Shown here piece after piece: positions 1-12,859 of a DNA stretch of 64,000 nt (positions are counted from its first letter, which is position 1; each line of letters opens with the position of its first letter). Under the pieces are notes generated by a model, which was not told the origin of the DNA, did no database searches, and was given only the letters and a program-made list of their open reading frames with translations. Location of the stretch: contig JADPYG010000088.1 in NCBI GenBank assembly GCA_017654735.1, positions 1,984,001-2,048,000 on the forward strand, read 5' to 3'. A program made the position numbers and the translations under genes. This DNA comes from Vishniacozyma victoriae (lineage: Eukaryota; Basidiomycota; Tremellomycetes; Tremellales; Bulleribasidiaceae).

Positions 1-174
1 TAATCGTTCTTCCGCTATACGAGCTTCTTTGTAAGATGAATTGTTCCACCATGACGAGAAGGATGATTTGAAATCGGTGGGAATAGCTTTCGATGGCGGG
101 GGTATGGGTGGTGTAGATATTCGAGATGGCGGTGTGTTTACGCCGGATGGCTGTTGTTGTTGGAGGGTGGACAT
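1..174 (-). CDS. Possible alpha/beta hydrolase, 5' end only
   Basis: An open reading frame on the minus strand starts with ATG at 174-172 and runs off the left edge after 58 codons without a stop. The first 30 or so residues are low-complexity (a run of four Gln, then Pro/Thr/Ser). They are followed by a Trp-Trp-containing stretch, SSWWNNSSYKEARIAEERL, where the window ends. A Trp-rich segment followed by Y-x-x-A-R-x-A-E-x-R-L is what I recall near the N-terminus of fungal ABHD4/5- or CLD1-like hydrolases, which act on phospholipids such as cardiolipin. That family assignment is an inference from a short segment. The catalytic region would lie outside the window. The gene is divergent from RIB3 and would share its upstream region. 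Confidence 0.4.
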   Translation of the reverse strand, partial: MSTLQQQQPSGVNTPPSRISTPPIPPPSKAIPTDFKSSFSSWWNNSSYKEARIAEERL

Positions 175-530
175 GATAGATCGAGTAATCCGATGTCGAG
201 TGAGATTAGCGGATGCTATGCTGGGCTGTGAATGTGGATGGCGATGATAAGGTAAACAAGACAGTAAAATATATATATCAGATGTGACTTGAGAGTTTGA
301 TTGTGACGTGGTTGGGTGTGATGACAGACCGATGACCGAGGCCGGGGATATGAGTAGAATAGACCGCGGACCGTCTCATTCAACAGTTGCCGATGGAAAT
401 ACTAAGTGTTCAGGCACATCCATACATACTATACGGAAAGATCCGATTGCTGAAAAAGCAGTCACACTCGGTTACTACTCGTACAATCCTTATAAAGGTT
501 CGAGTTGATCAATTATACAAGCCACGTACA
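175..530. promoter_or_regulatory. Divergent intergenic region upstream of RIB3 and the left-edge gene
   Basis: This 356-base gap lies between two divergent starts and must hold both promoters. It contains AT-rich stretches around 265-285 and a TATAAA at 491-496, about 35-40 bases before the RIB3 ATG. Given the short distance, that may be 5' UTR rather than a TATA box. The reading frame upstream of the chosen RIB3 ATG is open back to 387, but the extra residues do not look like the family. Confidence 0.4.
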
Positions 531-1351
531 ATGTCATTACCTACTCGAACATCGAACGCTGAGCGTACACCACCAACACCGTTCAAATTTGATACGATCG
601 AAGATGCTACTCGTGCAATCGCCAATGGAGAATTCGTAGTAGTCATGGACGATGAAAGTCGGGAAAATGAAGGTGATCTCATTTGTGCAGCCGAGAAAGT
701 AACAACGGAAGGAATGGCATGGATGATCAAATGGACTAGGTACATCGCTCTATCTTGGTACTCTCCAAAGCTAACAAAGAAGTGGATTCATTTGCGCCTC
801 AATACCCCCTAAACGACTGGAACAACTCTGCCTACCTCCCCTTTTACCGCCATCTGGGACATCGCAAGATCCAAAAGGAACAGCATACCATCTTACCGTC
901 GATGCTTCTTCGGTCAAATCACATCCTGTGACAACGGGTATATCGGCACATGATCGAGCCTACACTGCGAGATTATTAGCAAGCAAGGATACTGTCGAGG
1001 ACGATCTGACGAGACCGGGACATATGGTCACGTTGAGGTATACCCCCGGGGGTGTCAGGCGTCGTAGAGGTCATACGGAGTGTGCCGTCGGTAAGTCACC
1101 AAGCTGTTTGAGAGAGGCGAGAACAGCGGTTCTGAGCTACTTAACTGATAATAGATCTATGCTACTTGGCAGGCTTAGAACCCGCTGGATTACTATGTGA
1201 ACTAGTCAACCCAGATGACGAATCAGGAAGTATGGCGCGCAGAGACGATTGTTGGAGGTTCGCAAAAGAGTGGGGACTTACTATAATTAGTGTCGAGGAC
1301 TTGGCGCAGTGGGTAGAGGAGAAGGGAGTGGATCTAGTGCCAAACGCCTAG
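531..1351 (+). CDS. RIB3: 3,4-dihydroxy-2-butanone 4-phosphate synthase
   Basis: Three exons (531-739, 783-1090, 1155-1351) give 237 residues, the normal size for fungal RIB3. The enzyme converts ribulose 5-phosphate to 3,4-dihydroxy-2-butanone 4-phosphate plus formate, supplying the four-carbon unit of riboflavin. Family motifs are clear: the acidic metal/substrate loop [12 protein letters not shown], the SGFICAS segment rebuilt across intron 1, the THDRA-equivalent ISAHDRA, the RPGH loop, RRRGHTE, and a C-terminal block ending in [11 protein letters not shown]. The ATG at 531 was chosen because it gives a normal-length N-terminus; the frame is open upstream but without family similarity. 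Both introns are GT-AG, with a CTAAC or CTGAT branch site before the acceptor. It is convergent with the MAP kinase gene downstream. Confidence 0.93.
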
Positions 1352-1501
1352 TGCATTGTACCTTAGTCATATAACACATCAGTGCTTCTAGATGCATACA
1401 ATTCAATCAAGGCACATTCCGGGTCCAGTGGTGTAGAGAGCAGAGACCAACAATGCATATGATACGGTATACACGAATGAGAAAGGACCAGCCTAGAAAA
1501 T

Positions 1502-3205
<1,704 letters not shown>

Positions 3206-3776
3206 TGTCGTAGATCGTATTGTAGTATGGTATGGTAGCGTAGATCGGTAAGGGGAAAGATGAAGTAAAGGAGACTAAGAATCAGTGATTCTTCTCTAAA
3301 GGGACTCTGATCGGAACTCACGGTGTATTGATTGATGCAGGTGATTTGCTAAAGTATAGATTGGCGTCAAAGAACAAAAGAGCAATAGATAGTACAAGTA
3401 TAGTGATGGTAATAGATGTGAAAGAGTGTATGTAACCAAGCAAGCTCTGACGCGCTCGAGCCTCGAAGGGGTGTGTGGGCGTTTCAGAACAATAAGCTCC
3501 TTGTCCTGGTCCTGGATGATCGATGAAAGAAGTGAAGAGTACCGTAATTGATGTCCGAGTTGATGTGCCCTTGCCTTCCAGAGGCTAGATGCTTTGAGAG
3601 TGTTACAAGGGTATCGAGAGAGGGTATATGGTATGTAAAGTCGAGAACAATAAACGATTGACAACACTCAGGGTATCAAGGGGCGTTGTTACGTTATGAT
3701 AATGGCTGGGGCTCAATTTGCACGTGGCGTATCATGGTATCGTATCGTATCTACAAAAAATATATCGTATCCTATG
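3206..3776. other. Intergenic region upstream of the MAP kinase
   Basis: This 571-base gap separates the 3' end of RAD16 from the MAPK start, both on the minus strand, so it should hold the MAPK promoter and 5' UTR. A short run of TATCG-type units lies around 3737-3771. Open frames here (for example 3296-3667 minus) show no family resemblance and are probably chance. Confidence 0.5.
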
Positions 3777-6700
3777 CTACATCTTGAAGAGGAAACCCAA
3801 CTGTATCGTCAGTCAGAGCCCTGTGATCTAAAGGGGGGAACTCACATCCTCAACTGTCAATTTTCCAAGTGCCGCGTCTGGATCAGTCGAAAGCGCAGCT
3901 TCCGTCATTGCCAACTTCTTGTGCTGTAGCTGGACAATCTGGCCATTAGCGTCACCTTAACAATAGAGGGAAAGGGAAGAGAAAGTGCGCGAGTATAGGA
4001 GATGACAGGTAGATCAGGATAGGAGGGTTGTCCGGGGAGACAGTGTAATGTAATGGCATGAGGCAAGACGGGGAACATTGACTAACCTGATCCTCGATAG
4101 AATCCTCCACAACCAACTTGATAACCTTAACAGGCCTCTTCTGACCCAATCTATGAATCCTATCCATAGCCTGATATTCAACAGATGGATTCCACCATGA
4201 ATCCATCATGAATACCATAGAAGCTTCAGTCAAGTTCTAACGTCAGCTCATGTTGCATGTACATATACGATTAGCTTACAAGGGCAACACCACCTGCTTT
4301 GAGGGAAATGAGGAAGACGGTAACTCCGGGGTTATTCATGAAATGCTGAATTGTCGCATCTCGTTGTTGAGGCGTCATACCTCCCTCAAGTCGGCAGATC
4401 TGGTCATCAGCTTCAGATATCAGGCGAGGCGGTTAGGACATACATTAAACCCAGCTCGTCCAAGTCGGAAAGCGATCAAATCGAGGAACGAAACGAATTG
4501 AGAGCTTTCCGTCAGCTGAACTCAGACAGAATTGAGGGACATACAAAACAAGCGACTTTGTAGTCGAATCATTCCTCCTCAATTTCTCCAATTCCTCAAC
4601 AAGAGCTTCCAATTTAGTACTACTCCTCCATTTACTTAGATCCAATCTCGACAGGATCCCCTGTCTAGCCTTATTTTTCCCAGGAGCAATATCAATCGCT
4701 TCCGCCTCTAGATCGATGGATATTTCAATATGACATACGGGACATTCAGGTCGTTTACCTCTCTGCAATGCTAGTTCGAGGTATTGTCGAATACATTCTC
4801 GGTCGAATACGTGTTTGCATTGAGACATGATTGCGTCTTCGGCTTGATCGTTACACAGTCGACAGACGTGGCCTTCTTCGCCTTCTGGAAGGATTTTGGC
4901 TGTTCCACCTCGTAGCACCAAGTCAGGGTGGCATGCCATTTGTCGCACTGTCTATCAGTAGAGCCCTGTCTCAAAAGCTACTTTGCTCTACTCACTTCGG
5001 GTGATGAGGGAGAAGATATTGGAGTAATCTATCAGTCAGCATTGACAAACCACAAGATGACTCGACCTACTGTTCAAGACAGTTCCAGCACCGACATAAG
5101 TCGAGAATTGCCTCCTAGCACCAGTGAAGAGGGACATGTAAAGTTCCTTCTCCTCTGGCGAAAAGTAGTCTCGCCTAACGACAATCGTTCGAGGTGGTAG
5201 ACCAAGATCATCGGCTCGTTCAAGCTTCGTTCGCCTATGTACTCAGTACAAGCCACTTGCCTAATGGGAAAGACTTACCTCAACATCATTCTGTCAAGTA
5301 AAATCTTGAGTTTTCGGAAAGACGTGTGACCGGGATTTCCAGCTTCAATACCGTACCTCGCGATTGGGTTCAAGATCTGCTCGTCAGCGTCTGCCCTTCG
5401 CCTTTATAGTTTACTCACCTCCGAATTCCAGAAACAGACATGCTGCATAGGCGTGTGCCCACATTGGTCACACTCTCGGTTGTTCTTGAACTACTAGCTC
5501 AGCTTTGATCGTCCCACAGGGGCCGATTGACTCACCTGCCAGTGGAGACTTTTACAATCACATTGCTTGCAGAAATAATGACTGAATGGATCGGCACCCA
5601 AGAACCTAACAAGCGAGTAGAGTTCTCCAACTCGATTCTGGAGAGGTGTTCCAGAGAGACACCACTTGTATTGAGCATCAAGAGCGAATGCGGCTTTAGC
5701 TGCATTTGTTGATCGTTCTTTGATATTGTGGGCCTCGTCGAGGATAACCCTTCTTATCAGCCTGTGTAAGAGAAGAACGAAGAAGCTTACCTATGCCACT
5801 GGAAAGAATGTACGGGCGATTTCTCCTGGATAAAGACATTGCCTTTCTTGAACCCTCTTTGCTGTCGTCGGAATGCGGCTTCAAGGGTACCATACGAGCT
5901 GAGTACCTATCACCTTAGCATGATTCTCAGACCTGTTGAAATAGACTCACCACGTCGTACTTCTTGAGCTCATCCGCCTTCATTCGACCTTGTCCGTGCC
6001 ATAGACAGACGGTAAAGCCCTCGGCATGGGTCTCAATCTCATGCTTCCATTGCATAAGCGCCACGACGGGTGCGACCACCATACTCGGTTTCCTTCGAGG
6101 TTCAGATAGCAAAAGAGCGATAGTCTGAATACTACCGATCAGCACTATCCCTTATGAGTGACCAGGGAGGGCTCACGTCTTTCCCATTCCCATCTCATCA
6201 GCGAGCATACCGCCCTTCCAAGGCCCCTCTTCTTGCTTCTTCATCCAATGGAGAGATTCCTTTTGAAATGGCAGTAAAGTGAGCTTGAGCGATGGATGAG
6301 CTTCCATAGGTACAGGTTTGACGGGCGTGATCTTATCGGCAACATCTCCCCAGACATTCTTCAATTCCGGGTGGAACTGTAATCAGCACATTCCCGCCAT
6401 GACAAAGGGACACTCACCTTGACAAGCCTAATCTCATTCTTCTCACCATTGGTCAACTTTCGCCCTAGCTGCTTCTTCAATTTCCTCTCTTTCTTCTTGA
6501 ATTCTTCCCTGTCGTCTGCGCCTTTATCATATGTCCATTTCTTGAAGCATCGCCTTTCGTACTGTTCATCATCCTCGTCGGGATATCGTTTACAATAATC
6601 GATATGGTCGACCGCATCCCTCATTCGTGACTTTTGGGGTTCAACGTCTTCGCCGTCCGCGAGTCGTCTGCCCTTCCCGGCAAAGCCTTTTCCTTTTCCT

Positions 6701-7973
6701 TTTCCTTTCCCTTTGCCTTTAGTTGAGCTTTGAGGAGTGTCCGAGTCTGATAAATCTGATGCGTCCGAAAGATCGGACAAGGCGCTATCGTCCGATGCGT
6801 CGCCAGGGTATGCTGGTGTCGACTGTCCTTCCGGTTCATACACAGATTCGGAGCCAGACGATCCAGATTCAGCTTTGACGCGTTCTAAAGTTTAGCAGAG
6901 TCGCCCTATAGAACGGAATGAACATACGAGAAGCAGCCTTCCTAGCGGCAGTTCGAAGTAGATTCCCCCCTTTGACTGCCTGCTTGCCTCGAGCTTTACC
7001 AGTCGAAGAAGCAGCACTGGACGTCCCAGCGCTCGAAGTCGCGGCACGGGCAACCTTCCTAGAAGCCTTGATAGCCTGTTGGACTTGCTTTTCCTCATCA
7101 TCACTGTCCATTGCGAAATCTCCATCCTCCTCTTCTGATTCACTCTTGAGCGTAAGCTCATCATCACTACTATCAAGAGCTTTGACTGCTGCTTTTGCTT
7201 TTGCTTTAGATAAACGTGGGGCTCTTGCTGCGTTGGCTTTCGTTTTGGTTTTGGGGATGGTCTTGAGATCCTCGAGTTCGTCGGCGGAGAGTGCGAGATC
7301 GGAAGCAGTCTGTTTCTTGACTGTACTATGGGTTCCGATGTTGAATGGTTGATTCTCTTTACTAGCTTCGTGCTTGGCGAAGGCACTTCGCTTCTTGGAG
7401 GCTGCGGTCGTTGGCTCCGGCTCTGGCTTGTCCTCTTCCTTCACCTGATTATCAGTCAACGTATGTCGACAAGAGAATTGACATGCCTCATCAATGACCT
7501 CAACGTCCATCAGGCTACTGTTTCTCTTGATCTTCCTATCAACAGGTGACCCAAGAGTCAAATTGTCCGCACTAGCGGTCTTTTCCGTTGCCAACCTAGA
7601 CCTCTTTCTACTACTTGGCAACTCGACCGATAATTCGTATTTGGGTCTACTAGAGCCTTGATTCGTGGTGTCTGAGAAAACCTCTTCCTCAGCGGGAGAA
7701 GAGATACCTATCATGTCAGTTCGTTGGAAGCTATAAGATGGCAGACTTACGAGATCGCTTCTTATCAACCTCGGGTTTCATGTCGATTTCGTCATCAACC
7801 GTCCGAGGTGAATCCTCATCACTGACGCTCTGTGGAGTTCGGAGTCCTGTGTTATTGATCTTGATCTTCAACTCAGACTCTCCCGGGGTTGAAGAGACGG
7901 AAGGTGCGTCTCCCGATTTCGTCGAGTTGGCTGGAGTGGGCAGCGATTGCCTGGTCGATCGACGGGGTGGCAT
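3777..7973 (-). CDS. RAD16: RAD16-like SNF2 ATPase with RING finger (nucleotide excision repair)
   Basis: This is a long multi-exon gene starting at [10 protein letters not shown] (ATG 7973-7971). In yeast, Rad16 works with Rad7 to repair non-transcribed DNA by translocating on chromatin, and it contributes to a ubiquitin ligase. The N-terminal third is charged and disordered, with Ser/Asp/Glu clusters and a (KG)n tract. Then follow the SNF2 motifs: I in [10 protein letters not shown], Ia in [11 protein letters not shown], and II in [14 protein letters not shown]. Next come motif III in [10 protein letters not shown] and a Cys/His insertion ([22 protein letters not shown]). A C3HC4 RING follows ([25 protein letters not shown]), then helicase C with [21 protein letters not shown]. 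The last exon reads LGFLFKM then stop, matching the family's short C-terminal end. One intron (7486-7445) has a GC donor. It is divergent from the EMP70 gene. Confidence 0.93.
6686..6720. repeat. Pyrimidine-rich hexamer repeat encoding a Lys-Gly tract
   Basis: Tandem CCTTTT/CCTTTC units within a RAD16 exon encode alternating Lys-Gly in the disordered N-terminal region. This is a coding microsatellite likely to vary in length between strains. Confidence 0.85.
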
Positions 7974-8305
7974 AGTGGCGGTTTGGCGAGGTCGAGTCGT
8001 ATAATATGGTCTATGTCAAGATGTGTTGCCAAGCTGAGTGCCTGTAGTGGGTATCAATGGAAGCTAGTGGGGGTTGATGGTTGATTAAATGCTCCAATAT
8101 TCCCCCTTGGTATATCGTAAAATCCCGTCACCTTTTGATTCACTACAAAGTGGAGGTATTCCCATACCCCACACTCATGTCTGGGGTAATATTCGGACTT
8201 TTACTACAAGTAGTAGGTTGTGGCGTTCACTACCTGGGTCAATCAACCATAGACTACAAAGGTGTATTATCGTCAGGTCACTACTTTAGCACATCCACCG
8301 GCAAG
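7974..8305. promoter_or_regulatory. Divergent promoter region between RAD16 and the EMP70 gene
   Basis: A 332-base gap between divergent starts. The forward frame is open from 8081 into the EMP70 gene, but the extra 75 residues lack family similarity and would bury the signal peptide, so I treat it as 5' UTR. No distinct motif seen. Confidence 0.45.
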
Positions 8306-10224
8306 ATGAGAACACGCACACTCATCTCGAGCCTTGCCCTCATCTCTCCCGCCATCGCATTCTACCTTCCCGGAACCGCACCACGCGACTATGCTCAGGA
8401 TGAACGTATCGATGTATTCGTCAATACCCTCACGCCAATGCTCAATTCCCAACTCCATTCCCTAATTTCACTCGACTACTACGATGAACGATTTAAATTC
8501 TGTCAACCAGCAGATGGACCTGTCAAACAACCTGAATCCCTCGGATCTATTCTATTTGGTGATCGAATCTTGTCTTCACCCTATGATATACGGATGATGG
8601 ATAATTCAAGTTGTCAAACGCTTTGTAAATCGACTGTACCCAAGGACGATGCGAAATTCATCAATGATAGAATCAAGGAGGATTATGGATTGAACTTGAT
8701 CATTGATGGATTACCGAGTTCAGAGATGAGGAAGGATATCAAGACTGGCGAGATCTTTTTGGATGCTCAGGGATTCGCGCTAGGTGGACATGAGGTCGAG
8801 ACCTCGCCGACATTGAACAATCACTACGACATTTACATCCAATATCACGCACGAGATACTACACATTTCAGAGTGGTAGGCGTACTGGTCTACCCTCGTT
8901 CTATCGATTCCATGCCTGCTGGAGCAACGACACCGACCTGCGATATCAATGCGCCCACATATCATCTATCCGAATCAACAGATAACACAGTCTACTACAC
9001 CTACTCTGTTGCTTTTGTCGAGTCCGATATCCGATGGGGAACACGATGGGATGCTTATCTACACGTCTTTGACCCTAAAATCCATTGGTTCTCACTCATC
9101 AATTCGCTCGTCATTGCTGGTTTCCTGGTATTCATGGTCGGCATGATCCTCTACCGAACCATATCAAAAGATATCTCGCGATATAACGCTATCGACCTAT
9201 CAGAAGATGTACAGGAAGACTACGGATGGAAGCTAGTCCACGGAGAGGTCTTCCGAATGCCATCAAGGCCCATGGTACTTTCCGTCATGGTCGGAAACGG
9301 AGCCCACTTGGTTTGCATGTGTGCCGTCACACTTGTCTTTGCTGTATTCGGCTTCTTATCCCCTTCCAATCGAGGCTCCCTAGCGACAGTCCTAATCATC
9401 TGCTGGACCTTGTTTGGCTGCGTATCAGGGTACGTCTCCGCTCGAACATACACTTCACTAGGTGGAGATCAATGGAAACCGAATCTCGTCCTCACCGCCA
9501 TTTTATTCCCAATCATCGTATTCAGCATAATCGGTCTACTCAACCTCTTCTTGATCGGCGCCTCCGCCTCGGGGGCAGTCCCATTCGGTACAATCCTCGC
9601 CATTCTTCTTCTCTGGTTCCTCATTTCCGTCCCACTCTGTATCGCAGGTTATTTCTACGGTATGCGACACGGTCAATTCTCTCATCCCGTCAAAGCAAAT
9701 TCTATCCCAAGGCAAATCCCTCCTATCCCATGGTACCTACGTCCTATCCAATCAGCCATCCTAGCGGGCATCTTACCATTCGGACCAGCATTCGTCGAAC
9801 TCTACTTTGTCTTATCGTCATTATTCGGAAATAGAGCATATTACGCTTTTGGATTCTTATTCCTTACTTTCACAGTGATCGTCCTTACTACCGCTACGGT
9901 TAGTATATTGTTTACATACTTCATCCTATGCGCAGAGGAATATAGGTGGCATTGGAGGAGTTTCCTAGTTGGAGGAGGAAGTGCATTTTGGGTATTTGTA
10001 TATGGGACTTGGTATTGGGCCTCGAGGCTCAACTTTGACAGTTTCACCTCGGTTGTTCTCTACTTTGGGTATCTGTAGGTCTTCTCTTTTGGATTTCCGG
10101 TGCAAGTGAGCTGACGCTTAGGTTCCTATTCTGCATCCTGGATTTCCTTATCGGAGGAGCGATCGGGTTTATCGCTTCCTACTTTGCCGTCAGGCGTTTA
10201 TATTCTTCCATAAGGGTAGACTAG
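8306..10224 (+). CDS. Endomembrane protein 70 / transmembrane 9 superfamily (TM9SF) protein
   Basis: Two exons (8306-10074, 10122-10224) give 623 residues, typical of the EMP70/TMN/TM9SF family. These are nine-pass Golgi/endosomal proteins implicated in membrane-protein sorting, adhesion and copper homeostasis in yeast. The ATG at 8306 opens a clear signal peptide (RTLISSLALISPAIAFYLPG). The long lumenal N-terminal domain contains DYYDERFKFCQP, the family's LGxxxxGDR-type segment (GSILFGDR), and Cys-containing CQTLCK. The cytosolic/TM region contains EDVQEDYGWKLVHGEVFRMP, a family hallmark, and then nine hydrophobic segments. Joining exon 2 gives a final helix and the C-terminal IRVD. I cannot say which of the yeast paralogs (EMP70, TMN2, TMN3) is closest. 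There is a single intron, whereas its neighbours have many. Confidence 0.92.
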
Positions 10225-10273
10225 ATCATAGACAAAGAATAGCATATGCATTAACGTTCAAGCTGGTCAGTGC

Positions 10274-10323
10274 GAGTACAGGCGTGAATCAAGGTTTGGA
10301 GTACAGGCGTGAATCAAGACTTG
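10274..10323. repeat. Tandem duplication of a 25-bp unit
   Basis: Two adjacent 25-bp copies (10274-10298 and 10299-10323) share their first 20 bases exactly and differ only at two of the last five. The repeat lies in the convergent gap between the EMP70 gene and calnexin, which otherwise shows nothing recognisable. Confidence 0.9.
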
Positions 10324-10485
10324 GATCGTCAAGGTACTTTGCGCTGTCTTGAACTATTATTGCATGAAGGTATTATCCAGCCACATTGTATGCATCGGAA
10401 AGGGCTACTTTTTACGTCGTCATCATTCGCATCTCACTTCCATTCTCTACCTATCTACTTATCCGCCATTACATGGTGGATCTAC

Positions 10486-12556
10486 CTACTCCTTGCTCGC
10501 ACGGGTAGCACGCTTGACGACGACAGGAGTCCCGTCCTTGACGGCTGGATCGGCAATGACGACGGGCTCGAGGACTGGTGCGGCATCAACAGCAACAGGT
10601 GCGGGTTCCTTGGGAGCGACAGCCTTAGTCTTGGTCTTCTTGACCTGTTTCATCAGCTGACTTCAACAAGAGGTCTAGGTGACATACGACGGGCTTGGAA
10701 GATCCCATGAGACCAAACAAGGCAGCGAGCATTCCGATCAAAGTGAAGAATGCAGCGGCGAGACCGGCAGCGACATCTGGCATCTGCTTGCAAGCCTGGA
10801 GAACGTTGAAGCCACATAGGTCTGGCACATTAGCAATTAATGTGAATGGGTAGGGAGGACATACGGATGAATTCGTAGACCCTGAGACGGATTTTGTCGA
10901 GAAGAGCAGATGGCTCATCATCATCGTCTGTCTCGGCGGATCCCTCGGCTTCCTGCTCGATAGGCTTCTTGACGTGGAAAGTCTCGGCAGCGAACTTCTT
11001 GGCCTGAGCAGCGTCGTGTCCTACAAAGATATTGTCGACTGCACGTTAAGTTCTGCCTAGTCTGCAAGGTTCAAGGGACCTACACAAAATATCCTCAGTC
11101 ATGGTCCAAAGCTCAATTCCGATACCGGCAATCTTTGTGAAGTCAGATGGGGAGCTGTCCTCAAAGAAGGCGGGGTTGGAGATCTGTCGAGGAGCCCATT
11201 CGCCCTTGTAGTCTGGGTTGGGGATCTTGGGGACGGTCCATTTACCCTTGTATTCTGGATTTCGGATCTTGGGGGCGGACCATGGTCCACATCCAGCACC
11301 ATCTTCACATTTGGGGTTGGGGACCATAGGTGGGATCCAATCTCCATCCTCCTCATCCTGTCTGTTAGCTCGTCATATGGCTTTGCATGATTGCGCTTAC
11401 ATCCCATTCCTCGGGCTTCTCGGCTTCTGGATCGGGGATGGTCTCGGGCTCGTTCTCGAGCCAATCCTCGGGCTTGGTAGCGGAAGTGTCGACAATCATC
11501 AATGGTGCGTCCTCGTCCCAGTCAGATGGCTGCTATCAGTACAATCACGCGTGGCAGATATGCTCGGACTTACCTTGGTCGCAGAAGTGTCATCAATCTC
11601 GGCAAGGTCAACCCAAGTCTCGGGCTTGAAGTCCTCTGGGTCGTCTACTCATCAGCTTTTCGGACCAAAAATGGTCAACGAAGCTTACCAATTTCAGCAG
11701 GGGGGTTGACAGCAGGGTCAAAGTCCTCCAACAAGCTTCCCTTCCTAACAGACTCATCATTGATCAAGATCTCGAAAGTCTGATCGGGGTTGACAATCAA
11801 AGTGTACAACGCAGTCGTCTTTGTGATCTTGGGGTTGGGGGGTTGCTTAAGATGCTTCTCCTCCCATTCACCAGTCTTTGGGTTTCGGTGTCGGAAGATG
11901 AAATGGACTTTGTTGGTAGCTCCGCACTTGTCGGGACCAAACATGATTGTGAATGGGGTCTGGATGTAAGCTAATGAGCGACGTATGACCAGATTCAGCT
12001 CACCTTATCAGTGTACTCCTCACCGGCTCGCAGACCGTCTCCATCCTCGGATTCGGTCAAGAGCTTGATGTAGGCTCCTCCACATTCTAATCCCTTTTGT
12101 AGCTTGACTTCGTACTGGACGACTAAGGGTTTGCCAGCAGGGTCAATAGGCTCAGGGAATAGAGTTGAAATAGCGTGATGGGCAGCTTTCGATTCTATCT
12201 CGTCAGCATTAACCTCTTGCAGTGGACAAAGGAACATGAACTTACTCAATACCAAACCGGTATCACCCTTGATCCCAGGAAAGACCTCGGGTTCCTCGAT
12301 ACCCCAAGCTCCAACGTAGGAGAAGATCTCGTCACCGACAGGAGTCTGCTTGGTAGCTCGCGAGACAGTCCAGCGGGATTGAGGGATTTGTTGCTGGAAT
12401 TGCTCGACAAAGGGAGCATTTAATGAAGTGGGCTATTGCGTCAGTCACGCCGTATAGGAGCAGCGGGCAACTTACCTTGAATGCTACTTCGGCATTGGCA
12501 CCTGCCGCGATGAGGACACCTGCACCTGCTACTCTTGCTACTGCTTGTGCTTTCAT
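10486..12556 (-). CDS. CNE1: Calnexin, ER lectin chaperone
   Basis: This multi-exon gene encodes a calnexin, the membrane-bound ER chaperone that binds monoglucosylated glycoproteins. The ATG at 12556 opens a signal peptide ([18 protein letters not shown]). The lectin domain contains [10 protein letters not shown], the [13 protein letters not shown] segment and [13 protein letters not shown]. The proline-rich P-domain follows, with repeated KPxDW motifs (KPETW, KPSDW, KPEDW, KPEEW) and then the second repeat type ([34 protein letters not shown]). Next come GIGIELWTM, a single C-terminal transmembrane helix ([21 protein letters not shown]), and a short basic/proline cytosolic tail ending in ASKE. 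I see no classical dilysine ER-retrieval signal in the tail. The P-domain and transmembrane anchor distinguish it from soluble calreticulin. Confidence 0.95.
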
Positions 12557-12859
12557 CTTATTGTATATGATAACTGAGTGAGAGTGGGGTGAAAGGGACG
12601 TGAATGGAAGTCTCTAGGCTGCCACCGTGGAACACCTCCACCTTGCATCCAAATGCCACGTCATGATCGGCTTGGACCGTCTCGAGCGCGCGGTTCAGCC
12701 ACAAACCGTAATTCAGCAATTAGAAGTAACTTCCCAATATCCCAGTCGGCCAAGTCGGCCTCATAGGCGTATAGGCAACCTGACGAGTCCCGGATCATTT
12801 CCGCAAGAGCATGCCGATCCCATAAACACCGCCAATCCACGCCATCGCCATCAGTAATC
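12557..12859. promoter_or_regulatory. Divergent promoter region, calnexin and membrane-protein gene
   Basis: A 303-base gap between divergent starts. I see CCAC/CCGTGG-like GC-rich elements but no motif that I would name. It holds both promoters by position. Confidence 0.35.

Noticed and set aside
3296..3667. 123-codon minus-strand open frame between the MAPK and RAD16
   Set aside because: No family resemblance, low-complexity composition, and it lies in the promoter/5' UTR of the MAPK gene. Likely chance.
6918..7352. Long plus-strand open frame opposite RAD16
   Set aside because: It is the antisense of the Ser/Ala/Lys-rich RAD16 N-terminal exon; composition explains the absence of stops.
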